A stretch of DNA of 64,000 nucleotides from DAOTYH01 sp034435015 (GTDB taxonomy: Bacteria > Chloroflexota > Anaerolineae > Aggregatilineales > UBA3940): NCBI GenBank assembly GCA_034435015.1, contig DAOTYH010000045.1, forward strand, positions 213,048 through 277,047, in the 5' to 3' direction. The translations under genes and the position numbers were made by a program. The notes beneath the pieces were generated by a model. That model did no database searches and had not been told where the DNA came from. It saw nothing but the letters and a program-made list of their open reading frames with translations. Positions 51,330-60,684 of this stretch are shown here, one piece after another. How positions within the stretch are numbered: position 1 is the stretch's first letter; every line of letters starts with the position of its first letter.

Positions 51330-52418
51330 CTACTCCAGCGGCCATGTTGGCCGCACGTCAAAACCAAGTCCGTCACGCTGGCCGGTCAGCAGACGGAAAT
51401 ATCCGGCAGTCGCGATCATGGCCGCATTGTCCGTGCAGAGAAAGAGGGGAGGCACCCTCACAGGTAAGCCGGCCTGCTCAACCATGGCGGCTCGTAGGGC
51501 GGCGTTGGCCGAGACGCCGCCTGAAACAAAGATCTCTTTTGCCCCAAATTCATGGGCGGCCCGCACCGTCTTTTCGACCAGCACATCCACAACGGCGGCC
51601 TGAAAGCTGGCCGCCAAATCGGCAACAGGCAGGTCAGGGGGAAGCTGATCATCAATCCTGTAAGGCGGGTGGAGTGCCTGTAAGGTCCGCAGTACGGCAG
51701 TTTTAAGGCCGGAGAAACTGAAATCGTAACTTAGCTCTCCCTGATCGCCGCGCAGGTAGGCACGCGGGAAGTCAAAGGCCGCTGGGTTACCTCCTGCCGC
51801 CGCCTTCTGGATAGCCGGCCCGCCGGGATAAGGCAGACCCAGCAGGCGGCCTACCTTATCAAATGCCTCTCCGGCGGCGTCATCCAGTGTGCCGCCCAGT
51901 TGCCGATACTGGTGGTGATCGGTCATGAGGAACAACTCGGTGTTGCCGCCGGAAACAATCAGCACCACAACTGGGAAATCAATCGGCACGGACGCATTCG
52001 AGGTAGAAGAGACCGGCGGCTGACCCGGCTCGAAGCGGTATTGGGGGCCGGCCAGCCACAGTGAGTACACATGCCCCTCAAGGTGATTGACGGCGATCAG
52101 CGGCAGGTTACGTCCCAGCGCCAGCCCTTTGGCCATGTTAACACCTACTACCAACGAACCAGCCAGCCCCGGCCCTCGTGTGACAGCAATGGCGTCCAGA
52201 TCAGAGAGTGTCACGTTGGCTTGCTGGAGTGCCTGCTCGACAACCGGATAGATGCTCTCGATGTGAGCGCGGGAAGCCACCTCTGGGAAGATGCCTCCAT
52301 ACTGGGCGTGGAGGTCAACCTGAGAGGCAACAATGTTTGAGAGAATGGCATTCCCATCTGCAACAACCGCCGCCGCCGTCTCGTCACACGATGTCTCAAT
52401 ACCGAGAATCAAGGCCAT
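51330..52418 (-). CDS. tsaD: tRNA N6-adenosine threonylcarbamoyltransferase TsaD
   Basis: The catalytic subunit that transfers threonylcarbamoyl to A37 of tRNA (t6A). The 362-residue ASKHA-fold protein has GIETSCDETAAAVV, the iron-binding HxxxH in AVNHLEGHVYS, VSGGNTELFLM, GEAFDKVGRLLGLPYPGG, FSFSGLKTAV and VSGGVSANAALR with the late LCTDNAAMIA. Length typical plus a ~20-residue insertion around residue 125-145. Fourth gene of a minus-strand operon, 7 nt after the M24 peptidase. tsaE is at 40.3 kb. Confidence 0.96.
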   Translation of the reverse strand: MALILGIETSCDETAAAVVADGNAILSNIVASQVDLHAQYGGIFPEVASRAHIESIYPVVEQALQQANVTLSDLDAIAVTRGPGLAGSLVVGVNMAKGLALGRNLPLIAVNHLEGHVYSLWLAGPQYRFEPGQPPVSSTSNASVPIDFPVVVLIVSGGNTELFLMTDHHQYRQLGGTLDDAAGEAFDKVGRLLGLPYPGGPAIQKAAAGGNPAAFDFPRAYLRGDQGELSYDFSFSGLKTAVLRTLQALHPPYRIDDQLPPDLPVADLAASFQAAVVDVLVEKTVRAAHEFGAKEIFVSGGVSANAALRAAMVEQAGLPVRVPPLFLCTDNAAMIATAGYFRLLTGQRDGLGFDVRPTWPLE

Positions 52419-52425
52419 GAGGGTT

Positions 52426-53646
52426 CTAGCCTGCTGGAATAACCAAATCTTTTGGAAAAGGGGTAAGCGAATGGATGGTACCCTTTTCGTCTACATAAAC
52501 TGTATCTTCGATGCGCACCCCATACCCCTGATCCGGATAGTACAGGCCTGGCTCTACGGTGAACACCTGCCCAGGTTGTATCACGTCAGTTGAAATGGAG
52601 CTGAAACGCGGGCGGGCGTGTATCTGAAGCCCAAGCCCATGCCCCAGACTGTGGACATAGCCTGTTTCAGTGCTAGGGTCAGATCGGATAGTCTTGTGGC
52701 CGTAACGTTCAAACAGGTCGCAGACTGCCTCCTGATAGGTACTGCACTTCTCCCCAACTGCCAGCGTACTCATGGTGAGGTTAAAAGCCTCCATGACCTG
52801 TTCGTAGGCTCTTTGGACTTCCGGCGGTGCGTATTCCAGGCACCATGTCCGTGTCATGTCATGAAAGTAACCGCCGCCCAGCTCACGCGGCGAAAGGTCG
52901 AAGATGATACTTTGCCCCAGCTTCAGCGGGTCGCTTGCTTCACCACGCGAGTGAGGGACACCTGCATCGTGTCCAATGGCGAAGATCATATCGCCTTCCG
53001 TTTCAAGCTCATACTCCAGCAAGCGGCTTCGCACATACCGTTTGACGTCGCCAATAGTCAGCGGCTTACCATCTGGCCTAACGAGATGACTGTCACGGAC
53101 GGGATATCCCTGTAGAAAGGCAACAGCTTCTGCCATAACTTGGTTAGTCCGCTCCGCTACCGACCGGATCGCCGCGATTTCAGAGGCATCCTTGGTCATG
53201 TAGGCTTCATCAAAAATGGTAGTCTCAGTCTCTCCTGTGATAGTGAGTTCAGGGAGCATCTCGCTCAGGCGTTTAAGCGTCATGTAAGATTGACCCGGAT
53301 CGCCCAACCCGTAGAAGCTCACCGTGCCGCTCACACCATATCGCGTGAAGATGGCGGCCATCATCCGAAGACGGGCCTCGAAGTAGCTCCCAGTCTCCTT
53401 GACCAGCTCGTATAGATCAAAATCGGCAAAGGTAGCGGTAGGCAAGCCGCTCTTAGCGGCCTCTTCGCGCTCCATGGGGCCGCACAGCAACACTGGCGGC
53501 TCTCCGCGTCGTATAATGGCGATTGCCTCGGTTACTTTGACACCATTAGTGATGTAACGGAGAGGGTAGTTTTCGGAAGCCGGACCCATCACCACAAGGG
53601 CATCAAAGCCCCGTTGTTGCATGAGGGTATCGAGATCGGACCTCAC
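52426..53646 (-). CDS. M24-family Xaa-Pro peptidase
   Basis: A 406-residue dinuclear metallopeptidase of the aminopeptidase P/prolidase group. The N-terminal creatinase domain covers about 1-160. The C-terminal pita-bread domain has metal ligands in IFDLSPRELGGGYFHDMTRTW (two Asp), SLGHGLGLQIH (His), TVEPGLYYP (Glu) and VRIEDTVYV (Glu). No signal peptide, so cytoplasmic dipeptide or Xaa-Pro cleavage is likely. GTG start at 53646 overlaps the selA stop as GTGA, with AAGGAG eight bases upstream; translational coupling to selA. Confidence 0.92.
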   Translation of the reverse strand: MRSDLDTLMQQRGFDALVVMGPASENYPLRYITNGVKVTEAIAIIRRGEPPVLLCGPMEREEAAKSGLPTATFADFDLYELVKETGSYFEARLRMMAAIFTRYGVSGTVSFYGLGDPGQSYMTLKRLSEMLPELTITGETETTIFDEAYMTKDASEIAAIRSVAERTNQVMAEAVAFLQGYPVRDSHLVRPDGKPLTIGDVKRYVRSRLLEYELETEGDMIFAIGHDAGVPHSRGEASDPLKLGQSIIFDLSPRELGGGYFHDMTRTWCLEYAPPEVQRAYEQVMEAFNLTMSTLAVGEKCSTYQEAVCDLFERYGHKTIRSDPSTETGYVHSLGHGLGLQIHARPRFSSISTDVIQPGQVFTVEPGLYYPDQGYGVRIEDTVYVDEKGTIHSLTPFPKDLVIPAG

Positions 53647-55043
53647 AGTACAAGCTCCTTCAGAGATTGCAAAGCGGTTAATAGTTCGCGTTCATCCCGC
53701 TCTAGGACTGTGCGCGGGTCAACAACCAATCGCTCCTCTTCTATTCGCACGACCACAGGGGGCTTGCAAGCACGCAGGTACGCGGCGCACACGTCTGGGG
53801 ACGAAACGCGGATTGCCAGCAGGGTAGTGGGAAGTGTCTCGCCGGGCAAGCTACCCCCGCCGACCGCGCTCTTTCCATCAGACACGTCGCATGGCAGGCC
53901 AGCCCGCACGAGCTGGTTTGCCCAGCGTTTAGCCTTCTTTTTTAGCTCTTCTGGCGTTGCGCTGATCATCCGCCATACCGGCACACGGGTCAGCGCCTCG
54001 CCTTTTAGATAATGGGTAAGTGTGGCCGTCAGCCCGGCCAGACACAGCTTGTCGGCGCGGACGGCACGCGCCAGTGGATGTCTTTTTAATCGCTCGATCA
54101 CGGCGGCCTTACCTACCAATATGCCTGCCTGGGGGCCTCCCAACAGCTTGTCCCCACTGAACATGACTACTGACGCCCCTGCCGCCAGGCTTTCCTGTAC
54201 CAGTGGTTCTGGTGCAAGGCCGAACTGTCGTGTGTCAATCAGCGCACCACTGCCCAAATCGTCGGCTACGGGAAGCCCATGCTGATCGGCAAGCTCAACA
54301 AGCTCCCTCAAAGTCGGCTCGGTCGTAAAGCCGATCATTGCAAAGTTTGACCGATGTGCATGCAGTATCAAGGCAGTATTCGGCTCGACAGCCCTTTTGT
54401 AGTCGTGCAGATGAGTGCGGTTAGTCGTGCCGATCTCAACAAGCCGTGCGCCGCTCTGGGCCATTACATCCGGTATACGGAAGCCTCCTCCGATCTCTAT
54501 CAATTGCCCCCGCGAGATAATCACACCCCGCCCCTGCGGATGCTCGCGGGTGGGGCCGGCTAGTTCTGTCAGGGTCAACAGCACTGCCGCGGCATTGTTG
54601 TTAACAACCAGGGCGCTCTCCGCACCGGTGACGCGCTTGAGCAATGCCTCAGCATGAAGACTACGTGATCCCCGTCTGCCGCTTTCTAGATCGTACTCCA
54701 GTGTGCTGTAACTCCCTCCAACTGTCCGAATGGCTTCAATGGCCTCTTCAGAAAGGGGGGCACGCCCCAGATTGGTGTGCAGTATCACGCCAGTCGCGTT
54801 GATCACGCGGCGGAGAGTGGGAGACAGCCACTCTACTAAGGTAGCTGATGCTTGTCCTACCAGCTCATCCTCAGAGAGTGGAGAACTATCGCCCTTCTTG
54901 ATGTCCTCTCTGGCCCGATCAAGCACTGCCCGCAATGCACTGGTGACCATTGGACGGCCAAATTGTCTGACTAGGGCTTCCGTGCTTGGCAGGCCAAGCA
55001 GGTGATCAACGCTGGGCAAGTGACGCAACAGGTTACCGCTCAT
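53643..55043 (-). CDS. selA: L-seryl-tRNA(Sec) selenium transferase
   Basis: Converts seryl-tRNA(Sec) to selenocysteinyl-tRNA using selenophosphate and PLP. The 466-residue protein has the N-terminal LLRHLPSVDHLLG, RRVINATGVILHTNLGRAPL, LEYDLESGRRGSR, NNNAAAVLL and the PLP lysine in FSGDKLLGGPQAG (about residue 295). It is full length, unlike shorter SelA-like paralogs. Predicts a selenocysteine-using organism, but selB, selC and selD are not in the window. It lies 11 nt after a small membrane protein gene and overlaps the M24 peptidase gene by 4 nt. Confidence 0.94.
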   Translation of the reverse strand: MSGNLLRHLPSVDHLLGLPSTEALVRQFGRPMVTSALRAVLDRAREDIKKGDSSPLSEDELVGQASATLVEWLSPTLRRVINATGVILHTNLGRAPLSEEAIEAIRTVGGSYSTLEYDLESGRRGSRSLHAEALLKRVTGAESALVVNNNAAAVLLTLTELAGPTREHPQGRGVIISRGQLIEIGGGFRIPDVMAQSGARLVEIGTTNRTHLHDYKRAVEPNTALILHAHRSNFAMIGFTTEPTLRELVELADQHGLPVADDLGSGALIDTRQFGLAPEPLVQESLAAGASVVMFSGDKLLGGPQAGILVGKAAVIERLKRHPLARAVRADKLCLAGLTATLTHYLKGEALTRVPVWRMISATPEELKKKAKRWANQLVRAGLPCDVSDGKSAVGGGSLPGETLPTTLLAIRVSSPDVCAAYLRACKPPVVVRIEEERLVVDPRTVLERDERELLTALQSLKELVL

Positions 55044-55054
55044 GGTGAGTCCGC

Positions 55055-55492
55055 TCAGTCAGGCCGCCATTGTGCCCGCTCACGCAGGCGCAGGAGAGTC
55101 TCAACAGCGGCCAGAGCCAGTGCCAACAACAGCGCTAATGGAAGTGAGAGCAAGCGAGGGATGCGCAACCAGACACAGGTTGTACCATACAGTCCGACCC
55201 AGATCGCCTGCCTGATCAAAATACGCGTTTGAACGGATTTCCCGTGCTCCGAGCTAAAGCGCTGGTTCAAAAAATGGACGAAAGGGAGGGCTGTGCCCGT
55301 CAGCGCAACTTGTAGCAAGACATAAAAAGCCCAGCGGTTGGGGACGGTCGGCAGAGTGTTACTGATCAGCCAGATCAGGCCGGCCCATCCTCCAGCCGCC
55401 AGCACCACACCAGCCATCACTGCGCTGATATGCGCTGACTCGTCATGGTTACGGCGTGATGTGTGCTTGTCGGAGCGTGGAGCAGAAATCAT
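55055..55492 (-). CDS. Four-TM membrane protein heading the selA operon
   Basis: A 145-residue protein with four TM segments at about 24-44, 55-75, 90-108 and 113-135, and charged termini. No family is recognised. Start: ATG 55492 has a TATAAT 6 nt upstream and no ribosome binding site, which suggests a leaderless message; an in-frame ATG at 55549 is a possible longer start. selA follows after 11 nt. Confidence 0.65.
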   Translation of the reverse strand: MISAPRSDKHTSRRNHDESAHISAVMAGVVLAAGGWAGLIWLISNTLPTVPNRWAFYVLLQVALTGTALPFVHFLNQRFSSEHGKSVQTRILIRQAIWVGLYGTTCVWLRIPRLLSLPLALLLALALAAVETLLRLRERAQWRPD

Positions 55493-55498
55493 AGTTGG

Positions 55499-55506
55499 AT
55501 TATACA
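55499..55506 (-). promoter_or_regulatory. -10 promoter of the selA operon, probable leaderless
   Basis: On the minus strand TG-TATAAT, then 6 nt and ATG 55492. The TG abuts the hexamer. Confidence 0.4.
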
Positions 55507-55542
55507 GGCTGGTACAAAGAGAGGCTATAACCCCCTGCGGTC

Positions 55543-55570
55543 GTGACATTCACCTGCCCCCTGTTATAAT
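55543..55570 (+). promoter_or_regulatory. Promoter of the ABC-F gene
   Basis: GTGACA at 55543-55548 and TGT TATAAT (hexamer 55565-55570), 16-nt spacer. It lies 33 nt upstream of the start codon. Confidence 0.6.
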
Positions 55571-55603
55571 CAGCGGCGGACATTGAAGGGATAATATGGA
55601 ACA

Positions 55604-57541
55604 ATGCCTCTCATTAGCGGACACAACCTGGCCAAATCTTTTGGCGATAACGATGTTTTCGAGAATGTGACCGTCAGCATTCCGCATAGTGCGCGGATTG
55701 CGTTGGTCGGCCCTAACGGTTCTGGCAAGACAACGCTGTTGCGTATCCTTGCCAAGCTGGAGCCGCCCAGTGCCGGGGCGGTCACCCATGCCCGCGGGTT
55801 ACGGTTTGGCTTCCTGCCCCAAGAGGCTGAAATGACGCTGGAAGGGGATCGGAGCTTATGGGATGAGATGCTGAGTGCCTTTTCTGATCTGCTGGCACAA
55901 GAAGAACGCCTGCTTCACCTAGCAGAATCTCTGGACCGCGACCCTGCCCGGCTGGCTGAGTATGGCGAGGCTCAGGCTCGCTTCGAGCAGGCAGGCGGAT
56001 ATGAGTATCCGATACGCATTCGGCAGGTTTTGGGTGGTTTGGGCTTTGACGAGGCAGATTTCCAGCGCCCCCTTTCTCAGCTTTCCGGTGGGCAGAAGAC
56101 ACGCGCTTTACTGGCCCGCTTGTTGCTTGAATCACCCGACCTGCTGATCCTCGATGAGCCGACCAATCATCTAGACGTTCAGGCTGTAGAGTGGCTGGAA
56201 GACTGGCTGAAAGACTTCAAGGGCGCTGTATTGGTTGTTTCTCATGACCGCTACTTCATGGACAGCATTGCGAACCATGTGTGGGAGCTGATCTTTGGAA
56301 GGCTGGAGCAATATCAGGGGAACTACAGCCAGTACGTCCAACAGCGTGAGGAACGTCACGCCCGCCTGTTGGCTGAATACGAACGTCAACAGGCCTTTAT
56401 TGCTCAGACGGAAGACTATATCCGCCGCAACATCGAAGGTCAGAACACCCGTCAGGCACAGGGGCGGCGCAAGCGGTTGGAGCGTTTCTTGCGTGATGAA
56501 GCCATTGCCCGGCCCCGCCAGCAACGAGCGATGCATCTGCGTCTGCAGGCCAGCCGTCGTTCGGGTGATAAGGTGCTGAGCACACGTTCGCTTGTGGTCG
56601 GTTACCCTGATGACAGGGTCCCGCTGTTCAGCGTACCTGATATTACCTTAATGCGGGGGGAATGCGCCGCTTTGATCGGCCCGAACGGTGCAGGCAAAAC
56701 CACTTTTCTAAAGACGATTCTAGGCCAGATCGAGCCGCTGTCCGGGCAGGCGATCGTCGGCGCAAGTGTGGAGATCGGGTATTTCGCACAGGCGCACGAA
56801 GGCCTTGACCCGAATCACACCGTTCTGGATGAGATCCTGTCCGTCAGGAACATGCCGATTAGCGAGGCGCGGGACTATCTGGCGCGCTTCTTGTTCACCG
56901 ATGATGACGTATACAAGATGGTGAACGTTCTAAGCGGCGGCGAGCGGGGGCGTGTGGCCCTTGCTAAGCTTGCCCTGGCTGGGGCAAACCTCCTGTTGCT
57001 GGATGAGCCCACTACCCATCTTGACATCCCCTCGCAGGAGATTCTGGAAGCTGTGCTGGCCGATTTTGGCGGAACAATCCTGCTCGTCTCACATGACCGC
57101 TACCTGATTCGCAATCTGGCGACCCAAGTCTGGGCACTACAAATACCGCGTAAGACCGGAGAGGGCCAGGCCGAGATGGTTGTCTATGAGGGGCCATACG
57201 ATGAATATCTGGCTTGGTGCGCCAAGCGTACAGTGATGCCGTCTGTTGCTAGGCCTAAAGATCAGCCTGCCAAAAGAGCCGAACGTCCGCAGGGCAAAGA
57301 ACGCCTATCTGCTGTCAGCAAGCCGATGAGCCGGTATGAGCGTCAGAAGCGGCTGGAGCAGGTTGAGGGAGCTATTCATCGGCTTGAAGTTGAGCTGGTC
57401 AACTTGAGGGGTGCTCTAGAGGCCGCCAGCTCAGCGGGGGATGTCGCCGAAGTAGCACGACTGGGGGAATTGTACACCCGCACGGAGTTCGAACTTGACA
57501 CACTGATGGGCGAATGGGAGACACTGGTGGCTGATCTGTAA
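55604..57541 (+). CDS. ABC-F family ATPase
   Basis: A 645-residue cytosolic protein with two ABC ATPase domains and no TM segments. Walker A sites are GPNGSGKTT (about 35) and GPNGAGKTT (about 362), signatures LSGGQKTR and LSGGERGR, Walker B LLILDEPTNHLD and LLLLDEPTTHLD. Between them is an ~80-residue helical P-site tRNA-interaction-type linker rich in Arg/Glu. The C-terminus forms a coiled coil (about 570-640, RYERQKRLEQVEGAIHRLE), as in Uup/YfmR-type members. ABC-F proteins act on the ribosome E site in stall rescue or antibiotic protection; the linker is not long enough to be diagnostic of resistance. Confidence 0.93.
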   Translation: MPLISGHNLAKSFGDNDVFENVTVSIPHSARIALVGPNGSGKTTLLRILAKLEPPSAGAVTHARGLRFGFLPQEAEMTLEGDRSLWDEMLSAFSDLLAQEERLLHLAESLDRDPARLAEYGEAQARFEQAGGYEYPIRIRQVLGGLGFDEADFQRPLSQLSGGQKTRALLARLLLESPDLLILDEPTNHLDVQAVEWLEDWLKDFKGAVLVVSHDRYFMDSIANHVWELIFGRLEQYQGNYSQYVQQREERHARLLAEYERQQAFIAQTEDYIRRNIEGQNTRQAQGRRKRLERFLRDEAIARPRQQRAMHLRLQASRRSGDKVLSTRSLVVGYPDDRVPLFSVPDITLMRGECAALIGPNGAGKTTFLKTILGQIEPLSGQAIVGASVEIGYFAQAHEGLDPNHTVLDEILSVRNMPISEARDYLARFLFTDDDVYKMVNVLSGGERGRVALAKLALAGANLLLLDEPTTHLDIPSQEILEAVLADFGGTILLVSHDRYLIRNLATQVWALQIPRKTGEGQAEMVVYEGPYDEYLAWCAKRTVMPSVARPKDQPAKRAERPQGKERLSAVSKPMSRYERQKRLEQVEGAIHRLEVELVNLRGALEAASSAGDVAEVARLGELYTRTEFELDTLMGEWETLVADL

Positions 57542-57569
57542 GCTTTCAACCCCGTAGTATTGCGTTTCG

Positions 57570-57598
57570 TTGACGCCCCTGTTAGGAAACGTTATGAT
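57570..57598 (+). promoter_or_regulatory. Promoter of the M23 endopeptidase gene
   Basis: TTGACG at 57570-57575 and TATGAT at 57593-57598 with a 17-nt spacer, 51 nt before the start. Confidence 0.6.
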
Positions 57599-57649
57599 CC
57601 TCTGAAGAGGAGACAGCTAGAAGACTCTCGGATGTGTTGAGAACATCAG

Positions 57650-58753
57650 ATGAAATATCGCCGTCAAAGTTTACTGCCCCGCCTGCTATTATGGCTGATC
57701 ATACTGGCGGGAATAGGGTTTGCAGGTTGGAAGTGGGGAGGGCAAGGGCTGACATGGATCAGAGCAAACCTGCTGACTGGCCGCCCTGTGCCGGCCCCTG
57801 TCAGCGAGTCGGCACTCATCCAGCCTGAGGATGTTCCAGCCCAGCAGGCTGGTCAGCAGACTTCCGACCGCGAGGTCGAGCTTGCCCCTGACGGGTTTCC
57901 CGTCCAGCCTCGACGCCATGTGTTACGGTATACCGTCCAGCCGGGCGATGCGTTATTCCTGATTGCCGACCGGTTTGGGCTTGACCCGAACACTATCTTC
58001 TGGGCCAATACTGAGACATTGCAGGACAACGTCCACTTGCTCCATGTTGGGGTTGAGTTGTATATCCTGCCGGTGGATGGTGTCTACCATCTGTCTGATG
58101 GGACGCAAACCATTGCCGAGATCGCCGCACAGTATGGCGTCACGCCGGGCGACATCCTATATTCAGAGTTCAATGACCTAGCAGACAAGGACAGCAGCTA
58201 TGTGCCTCCTGCTGGTCTGCATATCGTTGTGCCGGGGGGGCGGCGCCAGTATGCTTCTTGGGCATCTCCCGTCCGCACTGGCAGTAGGGGGGGCGCTAAC
58301 CCTGAAGGGCTGTTGCATCCCGGCTCCTGCCGTGAACTTTACACCGGCCTCGGCGGAACAGGCAATTATTGGAATCCACTGGGGGACATACCCTATCGTG
58401 TCACAAATGGTTTTGCCCCTTGGCATCCGGGTGTTGACATGGCCGCAGATGCCAATACGCCGGTCTATGCCGCAGATACTGGCGTGGTTGTCTTTGCAGG
58501 TTGGCACCGAGACGGTTATGGGGAGTTGATCATCCTTGACCATGGAAGCGGCTGGACAACTTACTATGGCCACTTAGCCGCCCGTTTTGTCGGGTGTGGC
58601 GATCAGGTAAGCAGGGGGCAGTTGATCGGGCAGATGGGAATGACCGGCAACGCTACTGGTATTCACCTGCATTTTGAGATACGCGAGGATGATGTCCCTC
58701 AGAATCCCTACCTGTACATCCCGATTCAAGATATACGTAGTTCGGGCGGATAG
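57650..58753 (+). CDS. LysM-M23 cell-wall endopeptidase
   Basis: A 367-residue exported protein: N-terminal TM or signal anchor (about 9-29), linker, a LysM domain (about 84-130, YTVQPGDALFLIADRFGL), a second LysM-like stretch (about 143-190), and a C-terminal M23 domain (about 255-360). Zinc motifs are HPGVD (H-x3-D) and HLHFE (H-x-H), with the catalytic His region YYGHL. Members cut peptidoglycan cross-bridges or act as amidase activators; the zinc ligands look intact, so it is an active enzyme. Single gene with its own promoter and terminator. Confidence 0.9.
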   Translation: MKYRRQSLLPRLLLWLIILAGIGFAGWKWGGQGLTWIRANLLTGRPVPAPVSESALIQPEDVPAQQAGQQTSDREVELAPDGFPVQPRRHVLRYTVQPGDALFLIADRFGLDPNTIFWANTETLQDNVHLLHVGVELYILPVDGVYHLSDGTQTIAEIAAQYGVTPGDILYSEFNDLADKDSSYVPPAGLHIVVPGGRRQYASWASPVRTGSRGGANPEGLLHPGSCRELYTGLGGTGNYWNPLGDIPYRVTNGFAPWHPGVDMAADANTPVYAADTGVVVFAGWHRDGYGELIILDHGSGWTTYYGHLAARFVGCGDQVSRGQLIGQMGMTGNATGIHLHFEIREDDVPQNPYLYIPIQDIRSSGG

Positions 58754-58771
58754 GCGGGCATCATAAAACGA

Positions 58772-58799
58772 CAGGGCCGCGTCTTCGCATGCGGCCCTG
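58772..58799. terminator. Bidirectional terminator
   Basis: A perfect 9-bp GC stem (58772-58780 with 58791-58799) with a 10-nt loop, between the converging M23 and cyclase genes. A TTTT lies on the minus side. Confidence 0.75.
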
Positions 58800-58812
58800 C
58801 TGGTTATCGGGC

Positions 58813-60564
58813 TTATGCTTTGACACTGACCAGCTCATAGACCTTGGTGTACTGTGTGCGCCCCTTCACTTGAATTGGCTCCAGCTCTCTGACCTCTACC
58901 CAATCCTTGACTGCTTGATAAGTGGTGTCACTCAACAGGATTTGCGAGGGCTTGGCGACCTCCTGAAGGCGCTTGGCAAGATTTACGCTGTCTCCCATGG
59001 CGGTGTAATCCAGACGCTCAGGGCTACCGACGTTGCCGACCACTGCTTCTCCCGTGTGGATGCCCACCCCAAACTGTAAGCGGTCCTCAGGAGCAATGGT
59101 TTCATGATAGGCGCGGATGTCAGCCATCATTCCGGCGGCAGTACGCACGGCCCGCAGAGCATGATCTGCCTGCGGGCGGAGGGGGGTATTGTAAAGTGCC
59201 ATGACCGCGTCACCCATGAATTTGTCTATGACACCCTGTTGGATATGGATGGCGTCTGAGGCAATGGTCATATAGGTATTGATGATCTCTACCAGCCTTT
59301 CGGGGTCGAGCCGTTCGCTGAAGGTTGAGAAACCCCGGATGTCGGCAAAGAGGATGGAGATAACCCGCCGCGTGCCGCCCAGCTTCAATTCGGCGGCGCT
59401 CTTGATCCCGTCCACAACTTCAGTGGGCAGGTAGCGGCGCACGCCGGCGATCTGGGCTTCGCGGCGCTTGATCTCGGTCAGATCGTCCAACACAATAGCC
59501 ACACCCTGCGTGTGATCATGGGCATCCTTGAGTGGGCTGAAGTTCATGCTTAGGTTGATCCGCCCGCGTCTCTCTAGATCGGCGTCAAATTCAACGCCGG
59601 TGAGACGTTGCTCTGAATAGAGCGCCTGCTTGACCATCATATCGAGCCGTGCGTCCAGCACAGGCAACACATCCCGAAGGTAGGCATTGAGCGCTCCCTG
59701 CTCTTCCAGGTCAAGAATCTGCTGGGCACGGCGGTTGATCAGGGTGACTCTCTCCTCAATATCGGTTGTGATCACGCCGGACGCAATAGAGGCAAAGATG
59801 TTATCCTGAAGGTTCTTCATCTCGGTGATGGCCTCTAAGCTGGCTTTGACACGGGCAAACAGGCGGGCATTTTCAATGGCAACAGCGGCCTGATTGGCAA
59901 AGGCGACCAGCAGGTCGCGTGTTTGATCGGTGAACAAGCCGGCGTGTATCTTATTGTCAGTGTAGATCACGCCGGTGACCTCTCCCTTCACCTTAAGAGG
60001 CACGCACAGGATCGAGCGCAGGCTGTAGCTGACAATACTCTCTGCGTGCTGGAAGCGCGTATCTTCCTGAGCGTTAGTAGTCAGAATGGCTTCGCCAGTC
60101 TCAGCAACCCGCCTGACAACACTGCGGCTGACCTCAAACGAGGAGCTGTCAATGGTCTGCCGGTCCACATTGCGGGCGATACGAAACTCCATCTCACCAG
60201 TAACGTCGTTACGTAACATCAAGTAGCCGCGCTCTGCCCCTGTCAGCTCGATAATAGTGTCCATGACCTCGTTGAGCACCTGCGTCAGATCGAGGGAAGA
60301 GTTGATCAGCGCCGCAATGTCGGCCAGTGCGCGATACTGATCACGCTCATGCTCCAGCACGCCCAGCCGGTTACTTGCAATCTCCAGCCTTTGGGCAATC
60401 TCACCGAGCGTGGTAGTTGTCCCCGGCGGCAGACGGAAACCGCTCTCTTTGAGAATCTCGCGTTGCTGTTTGAGTACATCCCGCAAGTCAGTAGCTAGCT
60501 GGCGGATGTAGTCAAGCTCCGCCTTAAGCGAGTTGGAAGTCTCCTGATCTGTTACCTGTACCAT
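58813..60564 (-). CDS. Class III adenylate cyclase with GAF and PAS sensor domains
   Basis: A 583-residue cytosolic signalling enzyme. N-terminal coiled coil (about 5-60), GAF domain (about 75-235; LTGAERGYLMLRNDVTGEMEF), PAS-type domain (about 255-370; NIFASIASGVITTDIEERVTLIN), then a class III cyclase catalytic domain (about 400-575). Metal-binding aspartates are in FADIRGFSTFSERL and VIDKFMGDAVMALYN; the transition-state region is YTAMGDSVNLAKRL with Asn and Arg. The Lys in DKFMGD favours adenylate over guanylate. ATG 60564 has GGAG eight bases upstream. It is 120 nt downstream of the orphan regulator. Confidence 0.9.
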   Translation of the reverse strand: MVQVTDQETSNSLKAELDYIRQLATDLRDVLKQQREILKESGFRLPPGTTTTLGEIAQRLEIASNRLGVLEHERDQYRALADIAALINSSLDLTQVLNEVMDTIIELTGAERGYLMLRNDVTGEMEFRIARNVDRQTIDSSSFEVSRSVVRRVAETGEAILTTNAQEDTRFQHAESIVSYSLRSILCVPLKVKGEVTGVIYTDNKIHAGLFTDQTRDLLVAFANQAAVAIENARLFARVKASLEAITEMKNLQDNIFASIASGVITTDIEERVTLINRRAQQILDLEEQGALNAYLRDVLPVLDARLDMMVKQALYSEQRLTGVEFDADLERRGRINLSMNFSPLKDAHDHTQGVAIVLDDLTEIKRREAQIAGVRRYLPTEVVDGIKSAAELKLGGTRRVISILFADIRGFSTFSERLDPERLVEIINTYMTIASDAIHIQQGVIDKFMGDAVMALYNTPLRPQADHALRAVRTAAGMMADIRAYHETIAPEDRLQFGVGIHTGEAVVGNVGSPERLDYTAMGDSVNLAKRLQEVAKPSQILLSDTTYQAVKDWVEVRELEPIQVKGRTQYTKVYELVSVKA

Positions 60565-60638
60565 AAAGAACGCTCCGTCCCCAAAAAGGCTGATATACAC
60601 AGCCAACGCGTGTGCGATCTCTCGTCTGCTTCTAGACT

Positions 60639-60666
60639 ATTATATGTAGCCGGGCAGTCACAGCAA
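60639..60666 (-). promoter_or_regulatory. Promoter of the adenylate cyclase gene
   Basis: On the minus strand TTGCTG (60661-60666 as CAGCAA on plus), a 16-nt spacer and TATAAT (60639-60644). Located in the gap between the regulator and the cyclase, so the cyclase has its own start. Confidence 0.55.
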
Positions 60667-60684
60667 CTGAGGGGAGGTGAGGCT

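Noticed and set aside
53643..55604. selC (tRNA-Sec) near selA.
   Set aside because: The intergenic gaps here are at most about 110 nt and hold promoters. No cloverleaf or CCA-ended acceptor was seen.
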